The position numbers and the translations under genes were made by a program. A stretch of DNA of 64,000 bases from Neorhizobium sp. UBA3556 (GTDB lineage: Bacteria > Pseudomonadota > Alphaproteobacteria > Rhizobiales > Rhizobiaceae): the NCBI GenBank assembly GCA_002376235.1, contig DFNX01000014.1, positions 1 to 64,000 on the forward strand, in the 5' to 3' direction. The notes under the pieces were generated by a model that worked only from the letters and a program-made list of their open reading frames with translations, did no database searches and was not told the DNA's origin. This document shows positions 44,562-54,112 of the stretch, in pieces (within the stretch, counting starts at the first letter, position 1; the number at the start of each line of letters is the position of its first letter).

Positions 44562-45136
44562 TCGATAGCGGCAGCACCCTCGTTGCGCCTCAGCCGAAAG
44601 GCATTCTCGACCCCAAGACCGGCAAGCCGGTCGGCAGTGACGATGCCTTCTTCGGTGAAGTGAATGACGAACTGGCCGATAAAGGGTTTCTCGTCACCTC
44701 CACGCAGGACCTGATCACCTGGGCGCGCACCGGTTCGCTCATGTGGATGCAGTTCGGTCTGGCCTGTTGCGCCGTTGAAGGTCTGATGCAGGTCTCCGGC
44801 CCGCGTTATGATCTTGAGCGCTTCGGCGTCGCACCGCGTGCCTCACCGCGCCAGTCCGATGTTATGATCGTTGCCGGCACGCTGACCAACAAGATGGCTC
44901 CCGCGCTGCGCAAGGTCTATGACCAGATGCCCGAGCCGCGTTACGTCATCTCCATGGGCTCCTGCGCCAATGGCGGCGGATATTACCACTATTCCTATTC
45001 GGTGGTGCGCGGCTGTGACCGCGTTGTGCCCGTCGATATATATGTGCCGGGCTGTCCTCCCACGGCAGAAGCGCTGCTTTACGGCGTGCTTCTGCTGCAA
45101 AAGAAGATCCGCCGCACCGGCACGATCGAGCGCTAG
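44552..45136 (+). CDS. nuoB: NADH-quinone oxidoreductase subunit B
   Basis: 194 residues, carries iron-sulfur cluster N2 that hands electrons to quinone. Ligand Cys in 'GLACCAVEG', 'GSCANGGGYY' and 'VPGCPPTAEAL'. ATG 44552 with AGGGAG upstream overlaps the nuoA end by 10 bp. Confidence 0.97.
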   Translation: MGVVDSGSTLVAPQPKGILDPKTGKPVGSDDAFFGEVNDELADKGFLVTSTQDLITWARTGSLMWMQFGLACCAVEGLMQVSGPRYDLERFGVAPRASPRQSDVMIVAGTLTNKMAPALRKVYDQMPEPRYVISMGSCANGGGYYHYSYSVVRGCDRVVPVDIYVPGCPPTAEALLYGVLLLQKKIRRTGTIER

Positions 45137-45150
45137 GCGGGGAGGGGCTT

Positions 45151-45768
45151 ATGACAATCGAACGCTTGACCGAGCTTTCCGCGTATCTTTCGGAGGCAAA
45201 GCCGGCACTCATTTCGGAAGCGATTATCGCCAATGGCGAGCTGACGGTCATCACCGAGGCTCAGGGCATCATCGAGCTTCTGACATTCCTGCGCGACGAT
45301 CCCAAATGCGGTTTCGTCTCCTTTACCGATATTTGTGGTGTCGACTGGCCAGCGCGCGAAAAGCGCTTCGATGTCGTCTACCACCTCCTGTCGCCGCGCC
45401 AGAACCTGCGCATCCGCGTCAAGCTCGCAACCGGCGAGGATGATGCCGTTCCCTCGGCAACGGCGGTCTATGCTGGCGCTGAATGGTATGAGCGCGAGGC
45501 TTGGGATCTTTACGGGATCGCTTTCTCCGGCCATCCGGACCTGCGCCGCCTTCTGACCGATTACGGTTTCGAAGGTCATCCGCTGCGCAAGGATTTTCCG
45601 GTCACCGGTTTTGTCGAGGTGCGTTACGACGATGCTATCAAGCGCGTTGTCTACGAGCCCGTGGAACTGCGCCAGGAATTTCGAAATTTTGACTTCTTGT
45701 CTCCCTGGGAAGGGCCCGAATACGTGCTTCCCGGCGACGAGAAGGCCGACGACAAAGCCAAAGCCTAA
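45151..45768 (+). CDS. nuoC: NADH-quinone oxidoreductase subunit C
   Basis: 205 residues, peripheral-arm subunit (30-kDa type). 'DICGVDWPAREKRFDVVYHLLS', 'WYEREAWDLYGI' and 'LTDYGFEGHPLRKDFP' are family hallmarks. Separate from nuoD, as usual in alphaproteobacteria. Confidence 0.96.
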   Translation: MTIERLTELSAYLSEAKPALISEAIIANGELTVITEAQGIIELLTFLRDDPKCGFVSFTDICGVDWPAREKRFDVVYHLLSPRQNLRIRVKLATGEDDAVPSATAVYAGAEWYEREAWDLYGIAFSGHPDLRRLLTDYGFEGHPLRKDFPVTGFVEVRYDDAIKRVVYEPVELRQEFRNFDFLSPWEGPEYVLPGDEKADDKAKA

Positions 45769-45843
45769 GCCGGCGCATTTTCGCGACGGCCCAATCCTTT
45801 TCCCGCCGCAGCCACAAGCGCTGTCCGGCATGGAGCAAGCGGT

Positions 45844-47034
45844 ATGACTGAGCATAACGTCCGCAATTTTACGATCAACTTCGGCCCGGAGCATCCGTCC
45901 GCGCACGGCGTTCTGCGTCTGGTCCTGGAATTGGACGGTGAAATCGTCGAGCGGGTCGATCCGCATGTCGGCCTTCTGCATCGCGGCACCGAAAAGCTGA
46001 TGGAGACGAAGACCTATCTCCAGGCGCTGCCCTATCTCGACCGGCTCGATTACGTAGCCCCGATGAACCAGGAACATGCCTATTCGCTCGCCGTCGAGAA
46101 GCTCCTGAATATCCAGATTCCGATCCGCGGCCAGCTGATCCGCGTTCTTTATTCCGAAATCGGCCGCATACTCTCGCATGTGATGAACGTCACGACCCAG
46201 GCGATGGACGTCGGCGCCATGACGCCGCCGGTCTGGGGTTTCGAGGAACGCGAAAAGCTTATGGTGTTTTACGAGCGCGCCTCGGGCGCTCGCCTGCATG
46301 CCGCCTATTTCCGTCCCGGTGGCGTCCATCAGGACCTGCCGCCGGAACTGGTGGAAGATATCGGCGCCTGGTGCGATCCGTTCCTCAAGGTTCTCGATGA
46401 TATTGAGGGCATGCTCACCGACAACCGTATCTTCAAGCAGCGCAACGTCGATATCGGCGTCGTCAAGCTGGAAGACGCCTGGGCCTGGGGCTTCTCCGGC
46501 GTCATGGTCCGTGGTTCGGGCGCTGCCTGGGATCTGCGCAAGGCGCAGCCTTACGAATGTTATTCCGAAATGGATTTCGATATCCCGATCGGCAAGAACG
46601 GCGACTGTTATGACCGCTATCTCATTCGCATGAACGAGATGCGTCAGTCGGTTCGCATCATGAAGCAATGTGTCGAGCGCCTGCTCGGTGACGCGAAGGC
46701 CGGACCGGTCTCATCCACTGATGGCAAGGTCGTTCCGCCAAAGCGCGGTGAGATGAAGCGCTCGATGGAAGCGCTGATCCACCACTTCAAGCTCTATACC
46801 GAAGGCTATCACGTGCCGGCCGGCGAAGCCTATGCCGCCGTCGAAGCGCCGAAGGGCGAGTTCGGCGTGTATATCGTCGCCGACGGCACCAACAAGCCTT
46901 ATCGCTGCAAGCTGCGCGCACCGGGCTTTGCTCACCTCCAGGCCATGGACTTTCTCAGCAAGGGCCACCAGTTGGCCGATATCTCTGCAGTCCTCGGCTC
47001 GCTCGACATCGTTTTCGGCGAGGTGGACCGCTAA
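45844..47034 (+). CDS. nuoD: NADH-quinone oxidoreductase subunit D
   Basis: 396 residues, 49-kDa subunit that lines the quinone pocket with NuoB. 'NFGPEHPSAHGVLRL', 'HVGLLHRGTEKL' and the C-terminal 'DIVFGEVDR' ending are all present and length is normal. Confidence 0.97.
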   Translation: MTEHNVRNFTINFGPEHPSAHGVLRLVLELDGEIVERVDPHVGLLHRGTEKLMETKTYLQALPYLDRLDYVAPMNQEHAYSLAVEKLLNIQIPIRGQLIRVLYSEIGRILSHVMNVTTQAMDVGAMTPPVWGFEEREKLMVFYERASGARLHAAYFRPGGVHQDLPPELVEDIGAWCDPFLKVLDDIEGMLTDNRIFKQRNVDIGVVKLEDAWAWGFSGVMVRGSGAAWDLRKAQPYECYSEMDFDIPIGKNGDCYDRYLIRMNEMRQSVRIMKQCVERLLGDAKAGPVSSTDGKVVPPKRGEMKRSMEALIHHFKLYTEGYHVPAGEAYAAVEAPKGEFGVYIVADGTNKPYRCKLRAPGFAHLQAMDFLSKGHQLADISAVLGSLDIVFGEVDR

Positions 47035-47114
47035 TGGCCCGCTTTGACGTCACGATGTCTGCCAATGTCCGCGAACACTCGGCGCGGGCTGTCCAAATAA
47101 CTGATAAGGCGTAA
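47034..47114 (+). CDS. Candidate 26-aa peptide between nuoD and nuoE
   Basis: ATG 47034 overlaps the nuoD stop (TAATG) and opens 26 codons ('MARFDVTMSANVREHSARAV...') ending 6 bp before nuoE. The overlap suits translational coupling, but nothing else supports a protein; it may only bridge ribosomes to nuoE. Confidence 0.25.
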   Translation: MARFDVTMSANVREHSARAVQITDKA

Positions 47115-47120
47115 GAAACT

Positions 47121-48275
47121 ATGTCCGTTCGTCGACTGGCCGAAGAACAGTTCCAGCCCGCAAGCTTCGCCTTCAGCGAAGAGAATGCTGCATGGGCTGA
47201 GGCAACGATCAGGAAATATCCGGAAGGCCGGCAGCAGTCCGCCGTGATCCCGCTTCTGATGCGGGCGCAGGAGCAGGACGGTTGGGTCACGCGCGCCACG
47301 ATCGAGCACGTCGCGGCCAAGCTCGACATGCCCTATATCCGCGTCATGGAAGTGGCGACTTTCTATACCCAGTTCCAGCTTAAGCCGGTCGGCACGCGCG
47401 CCCACATTCAGGTCTGCGGCACCACGCCCTGCATGCTGCGCGGCGCAGAAGAGCTGATCAAGGTCTGTCAGCGCAAGATTCATCATGATCCGCTGCATCC
47501 GAATGCCGAGGGCACGCTGTCCTGGGAAGAGGTCGAGTGTCAGGGCGCCTGCGTCAACGCACCGATGGTCATCATCTTCAAGGATGCCTACGAAGACCTC
47601 ACGCCTGAGCGTCTCGAAGAGATCATTGACACGTTCGAGGCAGGCAAGGGCGCAGAGGTCAAGGTCGGCCCGCAGATCGACCGGCATTTGTCGGCCCCGA
47701 TCGGTGGCGCAGTAACGCTGAACGACGATATCAAGCCGGTCCGCACCAATCTGGAGCCGCAGCCGGAAGCGCATGCCGATGCCGCCTCTGTCCCTCCGGC
47801 TGATGCTGCCCATCCAAAGGATACGGCACCTGAGACCGATCCCAAGCTGAAGACGCCGGTAACCGCGCCGAAGGCCGCCGAGGCAAACGCAAAGGCGACC
47901 GAAGACAAGCCGGCCGCTGACGCACCCAAGACAGAGGCCAAGGCTGAAGCGGTCAAGGCTGCACCCGCCGCAAAGTCCGAAAAGCCATCGCTGGAAGACA
48001 AGAACCGTCCGAAAGGCATCGATAAGCCCGACGCGGTTGACGACCTGAAGCTGATCTCCGGCGTTGGTCCCAAGATCGAAGGCACGCTCCACGAACTTGA
48101 TATCTACACCTTCGCGCAAGTCGCATCGTGGAAAAAGGCCGAGCGCGAATGGGTGGACGGTTACCTGAATTTCAAGGGCCGTATCGAGCGTGACGACTGG
48201 ATCAAACAGGCCAAGGCGCTCGCCAAGGGTGGCGAAGCCGAATACATTAAAGTCTTCGGCAAGAAGCCGCGGTGA
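47121..48275 (+). CDS. nuoE: NADH-quinone oxidoreductase subunit E with long C-terminal extension
   Basis: 384 residues, more than twice the E. coli form (about 166). Residues 1-165 are the thioredoxin-like [2Fe-2S] domain with Cys in 'CGTTPC', 'CQGAC' and nearby. Residues ~190-300 are an Ala/Lys/Pro/Glu-rich linker. Residues ~305-384 form a compact domain with a helix-hairpin-helix-like 'LISGVGPKIEGTLHEL' that also occurs alone in other alphaproteobacterial proteins. Carries electrons next to NuoF. Confidence 0.95.
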   Translation: MSVRRLAEEQFQPASFAFSEENAAWAEATIRKYPEGRQQSAVIPLLMRAQEQDGWVTRATIEHVAAKLDMPYIRVMEVATFYTQFQLKPVGTRAHIQVCGTTPCMLRGAEELIKVCQRKIHHDPLHPNAEGTLSWEEVECQGACVNAPMVIIFKDAYEDLTPERLEEIIDTFEAGKGAEVKVGPQIDRHLSAPIGGAVTLNDDIKPVRTNLEPQPEAHADAASVPPADAAHPKDTAPETDPKLKTPVTAPKAAEANAKATEDKPAADAPKTEAKAEAVKAAPAAKSEKPSLEDKNRPKGIDKPDAVDDLKLISGVGPKIEGTLHELDIYTFAQVASWKKAEREWVDGYLNFKGRIERDDWIKQAKALAKGGEAEYIKVFGKKPR

Positions 48276-48285
48276 GGACTGAGAT

Positions 48286-49590
48286 ATGCTAAAAGATCAG
48301 GATCGCATCTTCACCAACATCTACGGCCTCAAGGACAAGTCCTTGAAGGGCGCGATGAGCCGTGGCCACTGGGACGGCACGAAGATCATCATCGAAAAGG
48401 GCAGGGACTGGATCATCAACGAGATGAAGGCGTCCGGTCTTCGTGGTCGTGGTGGCGCAGGTTTCCCGACCGGTCTCAAATGGTCCTTCATGCCGAAGGA
48501 GAGCGACGGCCGTCCGCATTATCTCGTCGTCAATGCCGATGAATCCGAACCCGGCACCTGCAAGGACCGCGAAATCCTGCGCAACGATCCGCATACGCTG
48601 ATCGAGGGTTGCGTCATCGCCGGCTTTGCCATGGGCGCGCATACCGCTTTCATCTATGTCCGCGGCGAATACATGCGTGAGCGTGAAGCGCTGCAGGCGG
48701 CGATCGACGAATGCTATGCGGCAGGCCTGCTCGGCAAGAACACGGTGCATGGCTGGGACTACGACATTGTCGTCCATCACGGCGCTGGCGCCTATATCTG
48801 CGGCGAAGAGACGGCATTGCTCGAAAGCCTCGAAGGCAAGAAGGGCCAGCCGCGCATGAAGCCGCCGTTCCCGGCGAACATGGGCCTCTACGGCTGCCCG
48901 ACCACGGTCAACAACGTCGAATCGATCTCGGTTGCTCCGACCATCCTGCGTCGCGGCGCTTCCTGGTTCTCTTCGATCGGCCGTGCCAACAATGTCGGCA
49001 CCAAACTTTTCATGGTCTCCGGCCATGTTGAAAAGCCATGCACCTTCGAAGAGGCGATGGGGCTCTCCTTCCGTGAGATCATCGAAAATCATTGCGGCGG
49101 TATCCGTGGCGGCTGGGATAACCTGCTTGCCGTCATTCCCGGCGGCGCATCCTGCCCGATCGTCCGTGGCGAAGACATGGCCGATGCGATCATGGACTTT
49201 GATGGCATGCGCGAGGTGAAATCTTCCTTCGGCACCGGCGGCATGATCGTCATGGACAAGTCGACCGACGTCATCAAGGCGATCTGGCGTATTGCGGCCT
49301 TCTTCAAGCATGAAAGCTGCGGCCAGTGCACGCCCTGCCGCGAAGGCACCGGCTGGATGATGCGCCTGATGGAACGCATGGTCCGCGGCAATGCCCAGAA
49401 GCGCGAAATCGACATGCTTTTCCAGGTAACCAAGCAGGTCGAGGGCCACACGATCTGTGCGCTCGGCGACGCGGCCGCTTGGCCGATCCAGGGCCTGATC
49501 CGCAACTTCCGCCCCGAGATTGAGGCGCGTATCGACCAGTACACCTATAATGCGACGTCTGAGGGCGCCGTCATGGAGGCTGCCGAGTAA
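48286..49590 (+). CDS. nuoF: NADH-quinone oxidoreductase subunit F
   Basis: 434 residues, NADH- and FMN-binding subunit. 'GRGGAGFPTGLKW' (NADH loop), 'ESEPGTCKDREI' (FMN region), 'GAGAYICGEETAL' and [4Fe-4S] ligands in 'SCGQCTPCREG' are present. 10 bp after nuoE. Confidence 0.97.
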   Translation: MLKDQDRIFTNIYGLKDKSLKGAMSRGHWDGTKIIIEKGRDWIINEMKASGLRGRGGAGFPTGLKWSFMPKESDGRPHYLVVNADESEPGTCKDREILRNDPHTLIEGCVIAGFAMGAHTAFIYVRGEYMREREALQAAIDECYAAGLLGKNTVHGWDYDIVVHHGAGAYICGEETALLESLEGKKGQPRMKPPFPANMGLYGCPTTVNNVESISVAPTILRRGASWFSSIGRANNVGTKLFMVSGHVEKPCTFEEAMGLSFREIIENHCGGIRGGWDNLLAVIPGGASCPIVRGEDMADAIMDFDGMREVKSSFGTGGMIVMDKSTDVIKAIWRIAAFFKHESCGQCTPCREGTGWMMRLMERMVRGNAQKREIDMLFQVTKQVEGHTICALGDAAAWPIQGLIRNFRPEIEARIDQYTYNATSEGAVMEAAE

Positions 49591-49676
49591 AAGCGCCGCA
49601 AATGCGGTTTCGGCAGTTGAAATGAACCATTTTCAGGCCCTCGGGTCGGAATTGAACACAGGACGTAAGTGAAACG

Positions 49677-51761
49677 ATGGCAACAAAGCTGAAGGTTGAC
49701 GGCAAGGAAATCGAGGTCCCGGACCATTTCACGCTGCTTCAGGCATGCGAGGAGGCTGGCGCCGAAATTCCGCGCTTTTGTTTCCACGAGCGCCTGTCTG
49801 TCGCCGGCAACTGCCGCATGTGTCTGATCGAGGTGAAGGGCGGCCCGCCGAAGCCGACCGCATCCTGCGCCATGGGCGTGCGCGATATCCGCGGCGGCCC
49901 GAATGGCGAACTGCCGGAAATCTTCACCACTACGCCGATGGTCAAGAAGGCCCGCGAAGGCGTGATGGAATTCCTGCTGATCAACCATCCGCTGGATTGC
50001 CCGATCTGCGACCAGGGCGGCGAATGCGACCTGCAGGACCAGGCGATGGCGTTTGGTATCGACAGTTCGCGCTACGGTGAAAACAAGCGCGCTGTCGAAG
50101 ACAAGTATATCGGCCCGCTGGTCAAGACCGTGATGAACCGCTGCATCCACTGCACGCGTTGCGTCCGCTTCACCACGGAAGTCGGCGGCATTTCCGAACT
50201 CGGCCTGATCGGCCGCGGCGAAGATGCCGAGATCACCACCTATCTCGAACAGGCGATGACCTCCGAACTGCAGGGCAACGTCGTTGACCTTTGCCCGGTC
50301 GGTGCGCTCACCTCCAAGCCTTTCGCCTTCACCGCCCGTCCTTGGGAACTCGGTAAGACGGAATCGATTGATGTCATGGACGCAGTGGGCTCCGCCATTC
50401 GCGTCGATACCCGTGGCCGCGAAGTCATGCGCATCATGCCGCGCGTCAACGAGCAGGTGAACGAAGAGTGGATCTCCGATAAGACCCGCTTCATCTGGGA
50501 TGGCCTGAAGACCCAACGTCTTGATCGTCCTTACGTCCGCAAGGACGGTCGCCTCCAGCCCGCAAGCTGGGCTGAAGCCTTTGCTGCCGTAAAGACTGCC
50601 GTTTCCGTCGCCTCAAGCGACAAGATCGGTGCCATCGCCGGCGATCTTGCTTCGGTCGAGGAAATGTATGCGCTGAAGCAGCTTCTCACCTCTCTCGGAT
50701 CGGAAAATCTCGACTGTCGCCAGGATGGGACGGCGCTCGATCCGTCGCTCGGCCGTTCGAGCTACCTGTTCAACCCTACCATCGAAGGCATCGAACAGGC
50801 CGGCGCGCTGCTCATCATCGGCGCCAACCCGCGTCTCGAAGCCGCTGTCCTGAATGCCCGCATCCGCAAGCGCTTCCGTCGCGGCAATTTCCCGATCGGC
50901 GTGATCGGTGAAGTCAACGAACTGCGCTACGCTTACGATTATCTCGGTGCTGGCCCGGAAACGCTTGCCGATCTCGCATCGGGCGTCAACAGCTTTGCCG
51001 AAAAGCTCCGCGGTGCAAAGAACCCGATGATCATAATAGGGCAGGGGGCTCTTACCCGTCCCGATGGTCTGGCCGTTCTTCAGGCAGCAGCACAGCTCGC
51101 GGGCTCGGTCGGCGCACTGACCGAAGAGTGGAACGGTTTTGCCGTCCTGCACACGGCAGCCTCCCGCGTCGGTGGCCTCGATCTCGGTTTCGTTCCGGGG
51201 GCAAAGGGTGCGGATGCTGCAACCATGTTGCGCTCGATGGACGTTCTCTTCCTGCTCGGCGCCGACGAGATGAATTTCTCGGCCAAATACGCCAAGACGA
51301 CGATCTATATCGGCAGCCACGGCGATAACGGTGCGATGAATGCCGATATCATCCTGCCCGGTGCGGCCTATACCGAAAAGTCCGGCACCTGGGTCAATAC
51401 CGAAGGCCGCGTCCAGATGGGTAACCGCGCCGGCTTTGCGCCGGGTGAGGCCCGCGAGGAATGGGCGATCCTGCGTGCGCTATCCGACGTGCTCGGCAAG
51501 AAGCTGCCCTTTGACAGCCTTTATGCCTTGCGCGCAAAACTCTATCAGGACCACCCGCATTTCGCCGAGATCGACGAGATCGCTGCGGGTTCGGTGAACG
51601 ACATTGCAAGCCTTGGCACCAAGGCCGGCGAAATGACCAAGGGCGGCTTTGCTTCGCCGATCAAGGATTTCTACCTGACCAACCCGATTGCCCGTTCCTC
51701 TGCCGTCATGGCCGAGTGCTCGGCATTGGCCCGCAACAACTTCCAGGCTGCGGCGGAGTGA
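49677..51761 (+). CDS. nuoG: NADH-quinone oxidoreductase subunit G
   Basis: 694 residues, largest peripheral subunit. N-terminal [2Fe-2S] ligands in 'CRMCLIEVK', the His-type [4Fe-4S] site in 'HPLDCPICDQGGECDLQD', and the second [4Fe-4S] in 'CIHCTRCVRF'. The C-terminal molybdopterin-oxidoreductase-like domain is present but lacks a molybdenum cofactor role. Confidence 0.97.
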   Translation: MATKLKVDGKEIEVPDHFTLLQACEEAGAEIPRFCFHERLSVAGNCRMCLIEVKGGPPKPTASCAMGVRDIRGGPNGELPEIFTTTPMVKKAREGVMEFLLINHPLDCPICDQGGECDLQDQAMAFGIDSSRYGENKRAVEDKYIGPLVKTVMNRCIHCTRCVRFTTEVGGISELGLIGRGEDAEITTYLEQAMTSELQGNVVDLCPVGALTSKPFAFTARPWELGKTESIDVMDAVGSAIRVDTRGREVMRIMPRVNEQVNEEWISDKTRFIWDGLKTQRLDRPYVRKDGRLQPASWAEAFAAVKTAVSVASSDKIGAIAGDLASVEEMYALKQLLTSLGSENLDCRQDGTALDPSLGRSSYLFNPTIEGIEQAGALLIIGANPRLEAAVLNARIRKRFRRGNFPIGVIGEVNELRYAYDYLGAGPETLADLASGVNSFAEKLRGAKNPMIIIGQGALTRPDGLAVLQAAAQLAGSVGALTEEWNGFAVLHTAASRVGGLDLGFVPGAKGADAATMLRSMDVLFLLGADEMNFSAKYAKTTIYIGSHGDNGAMNADIILPGAAYTEKSGTWVNTEGRVQMGNRAGFAPGEAREEWAILRALSDVLGKKLPFDSLYALRAKLYQDHPHFAEIDEIAAGSVNDIASLGTKAGEMTKGGFASPIKDFYLTNPIARSSAVMAECSALARNNFQAAAE

Positions 51762-51762
51762 T

Positions 51763-52815
51763 ATGAATATGGATTCGTTTTTCTGGACCTACGTTTGGCC
51801 CGCACTGATCATGGTCGGTCAGTCGCTTCTGCTGCTCGTCTGCCTTCTGGTCTTAATCGCTTTCATCCTTCTGGCCGATCGTAAGGTCTGGGCAAACGTT
51901 CAGCTGCGCCGCGGTCCGAACGTCGTCGGTCCCTTCGGCCTGTTCCAGTCCTTTGCCGACCTTTTGAAGTTCGTGCTGAAGGAACCGATCATCCCCTCGG
52001 GCGCCGACAAGACGGTCTTTCTTCTGGCCCCGCTGGTTTCAGTGACGCTGGCGCTCGCCACATGGGCGGTTATTCCGGTCAATGATGGCTGGGCCGTCGC
52101 CAACATCAATGTCGGCGTGCTCTACATCTTCGCGATCTCCTCGCTCGAAGTCTACGGCGTCATCATGGCCGGCTGGGCGTCGAACTCGAAATATCCCTTC
52201 CTCGGCGCGCTCCGTTCAGCAGCCCAGATGGTGTCTTACGAAGTCTCTATCGGTATCGTTATCGTCACCGTCCTTCTCTGCGTCGGTTCGCTGAACCTGA
52301 CCGATATCGTCTATGCCCAGAAGACCGGTCTCGGCACCATGCTCGGCATGCCGAACTCCTTCCTCGACTGGCACTGGTTCTCGCTCTTCCCGATGTTCGT
52401 GATCTTCTTCATCTCGGGCCTTGCTGAAACCAACCGTCCGCCCTTCGACCTTCCGGAAGCAGAATCCGAACTCGTCGCCGGTTACATGGTCGAATATTCG
52501 TCCGCGCCTTACATGATGCTGATGCTGTCGGAATATGCGGCGATCATGCTGATCTGCTCGCTGACGACGATCCTCTTTTTGGGTGGCTGGCTGCCGCCGG
52601 TCGACTTCTGGCTGATCAACTGGGTCCCCGGCATCGTCTGGTTCCTGCTGAAGGTCATCTTCGTTTTCTTCGGCTTCGCCATGGCCAAGGCCATGGTGCC
52701 GCGTTACCGCTACGACCAGCTGATGCGTCTCGGCTGGAAGGTCTTCCTGCCGCTGTCGCTCGGCATGCTGGTTATTGTTGCATTCGTACTGAAACTGACG
52801 GGATGGGCAGGCTGA
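51763..52815 (+). CDS. nuoH: NADH-quinone oxidoreductase subunit H
   Basis: 350 residues, eight membrane spans, links the peripheral arm to the proton pumps. 'LADRKVWANVQLRRGPNVVGPFG' and 'GLAETNRPPFDLPEAESELV' are diagnostic. ATG 51763 lies 1 bp after the nuoG stop. Confidence 0.97.
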   Translation: MNMDSFFWTYVWPALIMVGQSLLLLVCLLVLIAFILLADRKVWANVQLRRGPNVVGPFGLFQSFADLLKFVLKEPIIPSGADKTVFLLAPLVSVTLALATWAVIPVNDGWAVANINVGVLYIFAISSLEVYGVIMAGWASNSKYPFLGALRSAAQMVSYEVSIGIVIVTVLLCVGSLNLTDIVYAQKTGLGTMLGMPNSFLDWHWFSLFPMFVIFFISGLAETNRPPFDLPEAESELVAGYMVEYSSAPYMMLMLSEYAAIMLICSLTTILFLGGWLPPVDFWLINWVPGIVWFLLKVIFVFFGFAMAKAMVPRYRYDQLMRLGWKVFLPLSLGMLVIVAFVLKLTGWAG

Positions 52816-52855
52816 TCATGGCTGAGCAAACCCGCAGAGTCACTGGAGTTTAAAG

Positions 52856-53350
52856 ATGGCCGCACTCTCCCAAGCCGTCAATTCGCTCTTCCTGAAGGAG
52901 TTCGTCAGCGCATTCTGCCTGGCGTTCAAATATCTCTTCTTCCGGCAGAAGGCGACGATCAACTATCCGTTTGAGAAGGGGCCTGTCTCTCCGCGCTTCC
53001 GCGGCGAGCATGCGCTGCGCCGTTATCCGAACGGGGAGGAGCGCTGCATTGCCTGCAAGCTGTGCGAAGCCATCTGTCCCGCTCAGGCGATTACCATCGA
53101 AGCAGGTCCGCGCCGCAATGACGGCACCCGCCGCACGGTGCGCTACGACATCGACATGGTGAAATGCATCTATTGCGGCTTCTGCCAGGAGGCCTGCCCG
53201 GTCGATGCGATCGTCGAGGGTCCGAATTTCGAGTTTTCGACGGAAACCCGCGAAGAGCTGTATTTCGACAAGGCCAAGCTTCTGGAAAACGGCGATCGCT
53301 GGGAGCGGGAGATCGCCCGCAATATCGCGATGGACGCACCTTACCGTTAA
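52856..53350 (+). CDS. nuoI: NADH-quinone oxidoreductase subunit I
   Basis: 164 residues, ferredoxin-like subunit with two [4Fe-4S] clusters: 'CIACKLCEAICPAQA' and 'CIYCGFCQEACPVDAI'. Full length. A 122-bp structured gap separates it from nuoJ. Confidence 0.97.
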   Translation: MAALSQAVNSLFLKEFVSAFCLAFKYLFFRQKATINYPFEKGPVSPRFRGEHALRRYPNGEERCIACKLCEAICPAQAITIEAGPRRNDGTRRTVRYDIDMVKCIYCGFCQEACPVDAIVEGPNFEFSTETREELYFDKAKLLENGDRWEREIARNIAMDAPYR

Positions 53351-53360
53351 GGCTGTGTCT

Positions 53361-53434
53361 GCCGGCGGCTTCGTCGCCGGCGAAATGAGGTAAGTGCCGA
53401 TGTCAAAGAGGCATCGGTCGGACGGGGCGGGCGC
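53361..53434 (+). promoter_or_regulatory. Hairpin-rich nuoI-nuoJ gap
   Basis: Three stems in a row: GCCGGCG/CGCCGGC (53361-53381), CCGATG/CATCGG (53397-53417), then CGGGC/GCCCG (about 53428-53443). None has a T run. Likely mRNA processing or stability elements inside the operon. Confidence 0.4.
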
Positions 53435-53472
53435 TAAGGCCCGATCTCGACGAGGGACGAGAAGGCACGACG

Positions 53473-54087
53473 ATGGGTCTGCACGCACTATTCTTTTATC
53501 TGTTCGCGTTCGTCGCCGTGGCGTCGGCGTTCATGGTCATTTCGGCCAAGAACCCGGTCCATTCGGTTCTGTTCCTGATCGTGGTCTTCTTCAACGCGGC
53601 AGGCCTTTTCCTGCTGACGGGGGCGGAATTCATCGCGATGATCCTGCTGGTCGTTTATATCGGCGCGGTCGCGGTTCTCTTCCTTTTCGTCGTCATGATG
53701 CTCGATGTCGATTTCGCCGAATTGAAGTCCGGTGTGCTGCAATATGCGCCGATCGGCATGCTGGTCGGCCTCATCGTTGCCGCCGAACTGATCCTCGTCG
53801 TCGGCTCCAGCGTACTTTCGCCGGAAGCGGCATCGTCGATCACCATGCCGATCCCTGATCCGGCGGTCCGATCCAACACGGCCGCCCTCGGCGACGTGCT
53901 CTACACCCACTATGTCTATTATTTCCAGATTGCCGGCCTGGTGCTTCTTGTCGCAATGATCGGCGCAATCGTGCTGACGCTGCGCCACCGCCAGAACATC
54001 AAGCGTCAGGATATTTCACGCCAGGTCGCCCGCACGCCGGAAACCGCCATCGAGGTGGTCAAGGTCAAGCCGGGCCAGGGCCTCTGA
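53473..54087 (+). CDS. nuoJ: NADH-quinone oxidoreductase subunit J
   Basis: 204 residues with five membrane spans ('AKNPVHSVLFLIVVFFNAAGLFLL' and 'YIGAVAVLFLFVVMMLD' types). Membrane-arm subunit next to NuoK and NuoL. Confidence 0.96.
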   Translation: MGLHALFFYLFAFVAVASAFMVISAKNPVHSVLFLIVVFFNAAGLFLLTGAEFIAMILLVVYIGAVAVLFLFVVMMLDVDFAELKSGVLQYAPIGMLVGLIVAAELILVVGSSVLSPEAASSITMPIPDPAVRSNTAALGDVLYTHYVYYFQIAGLVLLVAMIGAIVLTLRHRQNIKRQDISRQVARTPETAIEVVKVKPGQGL

Positions 54088-54112
54088 GAAAGCGGGAAAA
54101 AGGAACAGAAAC

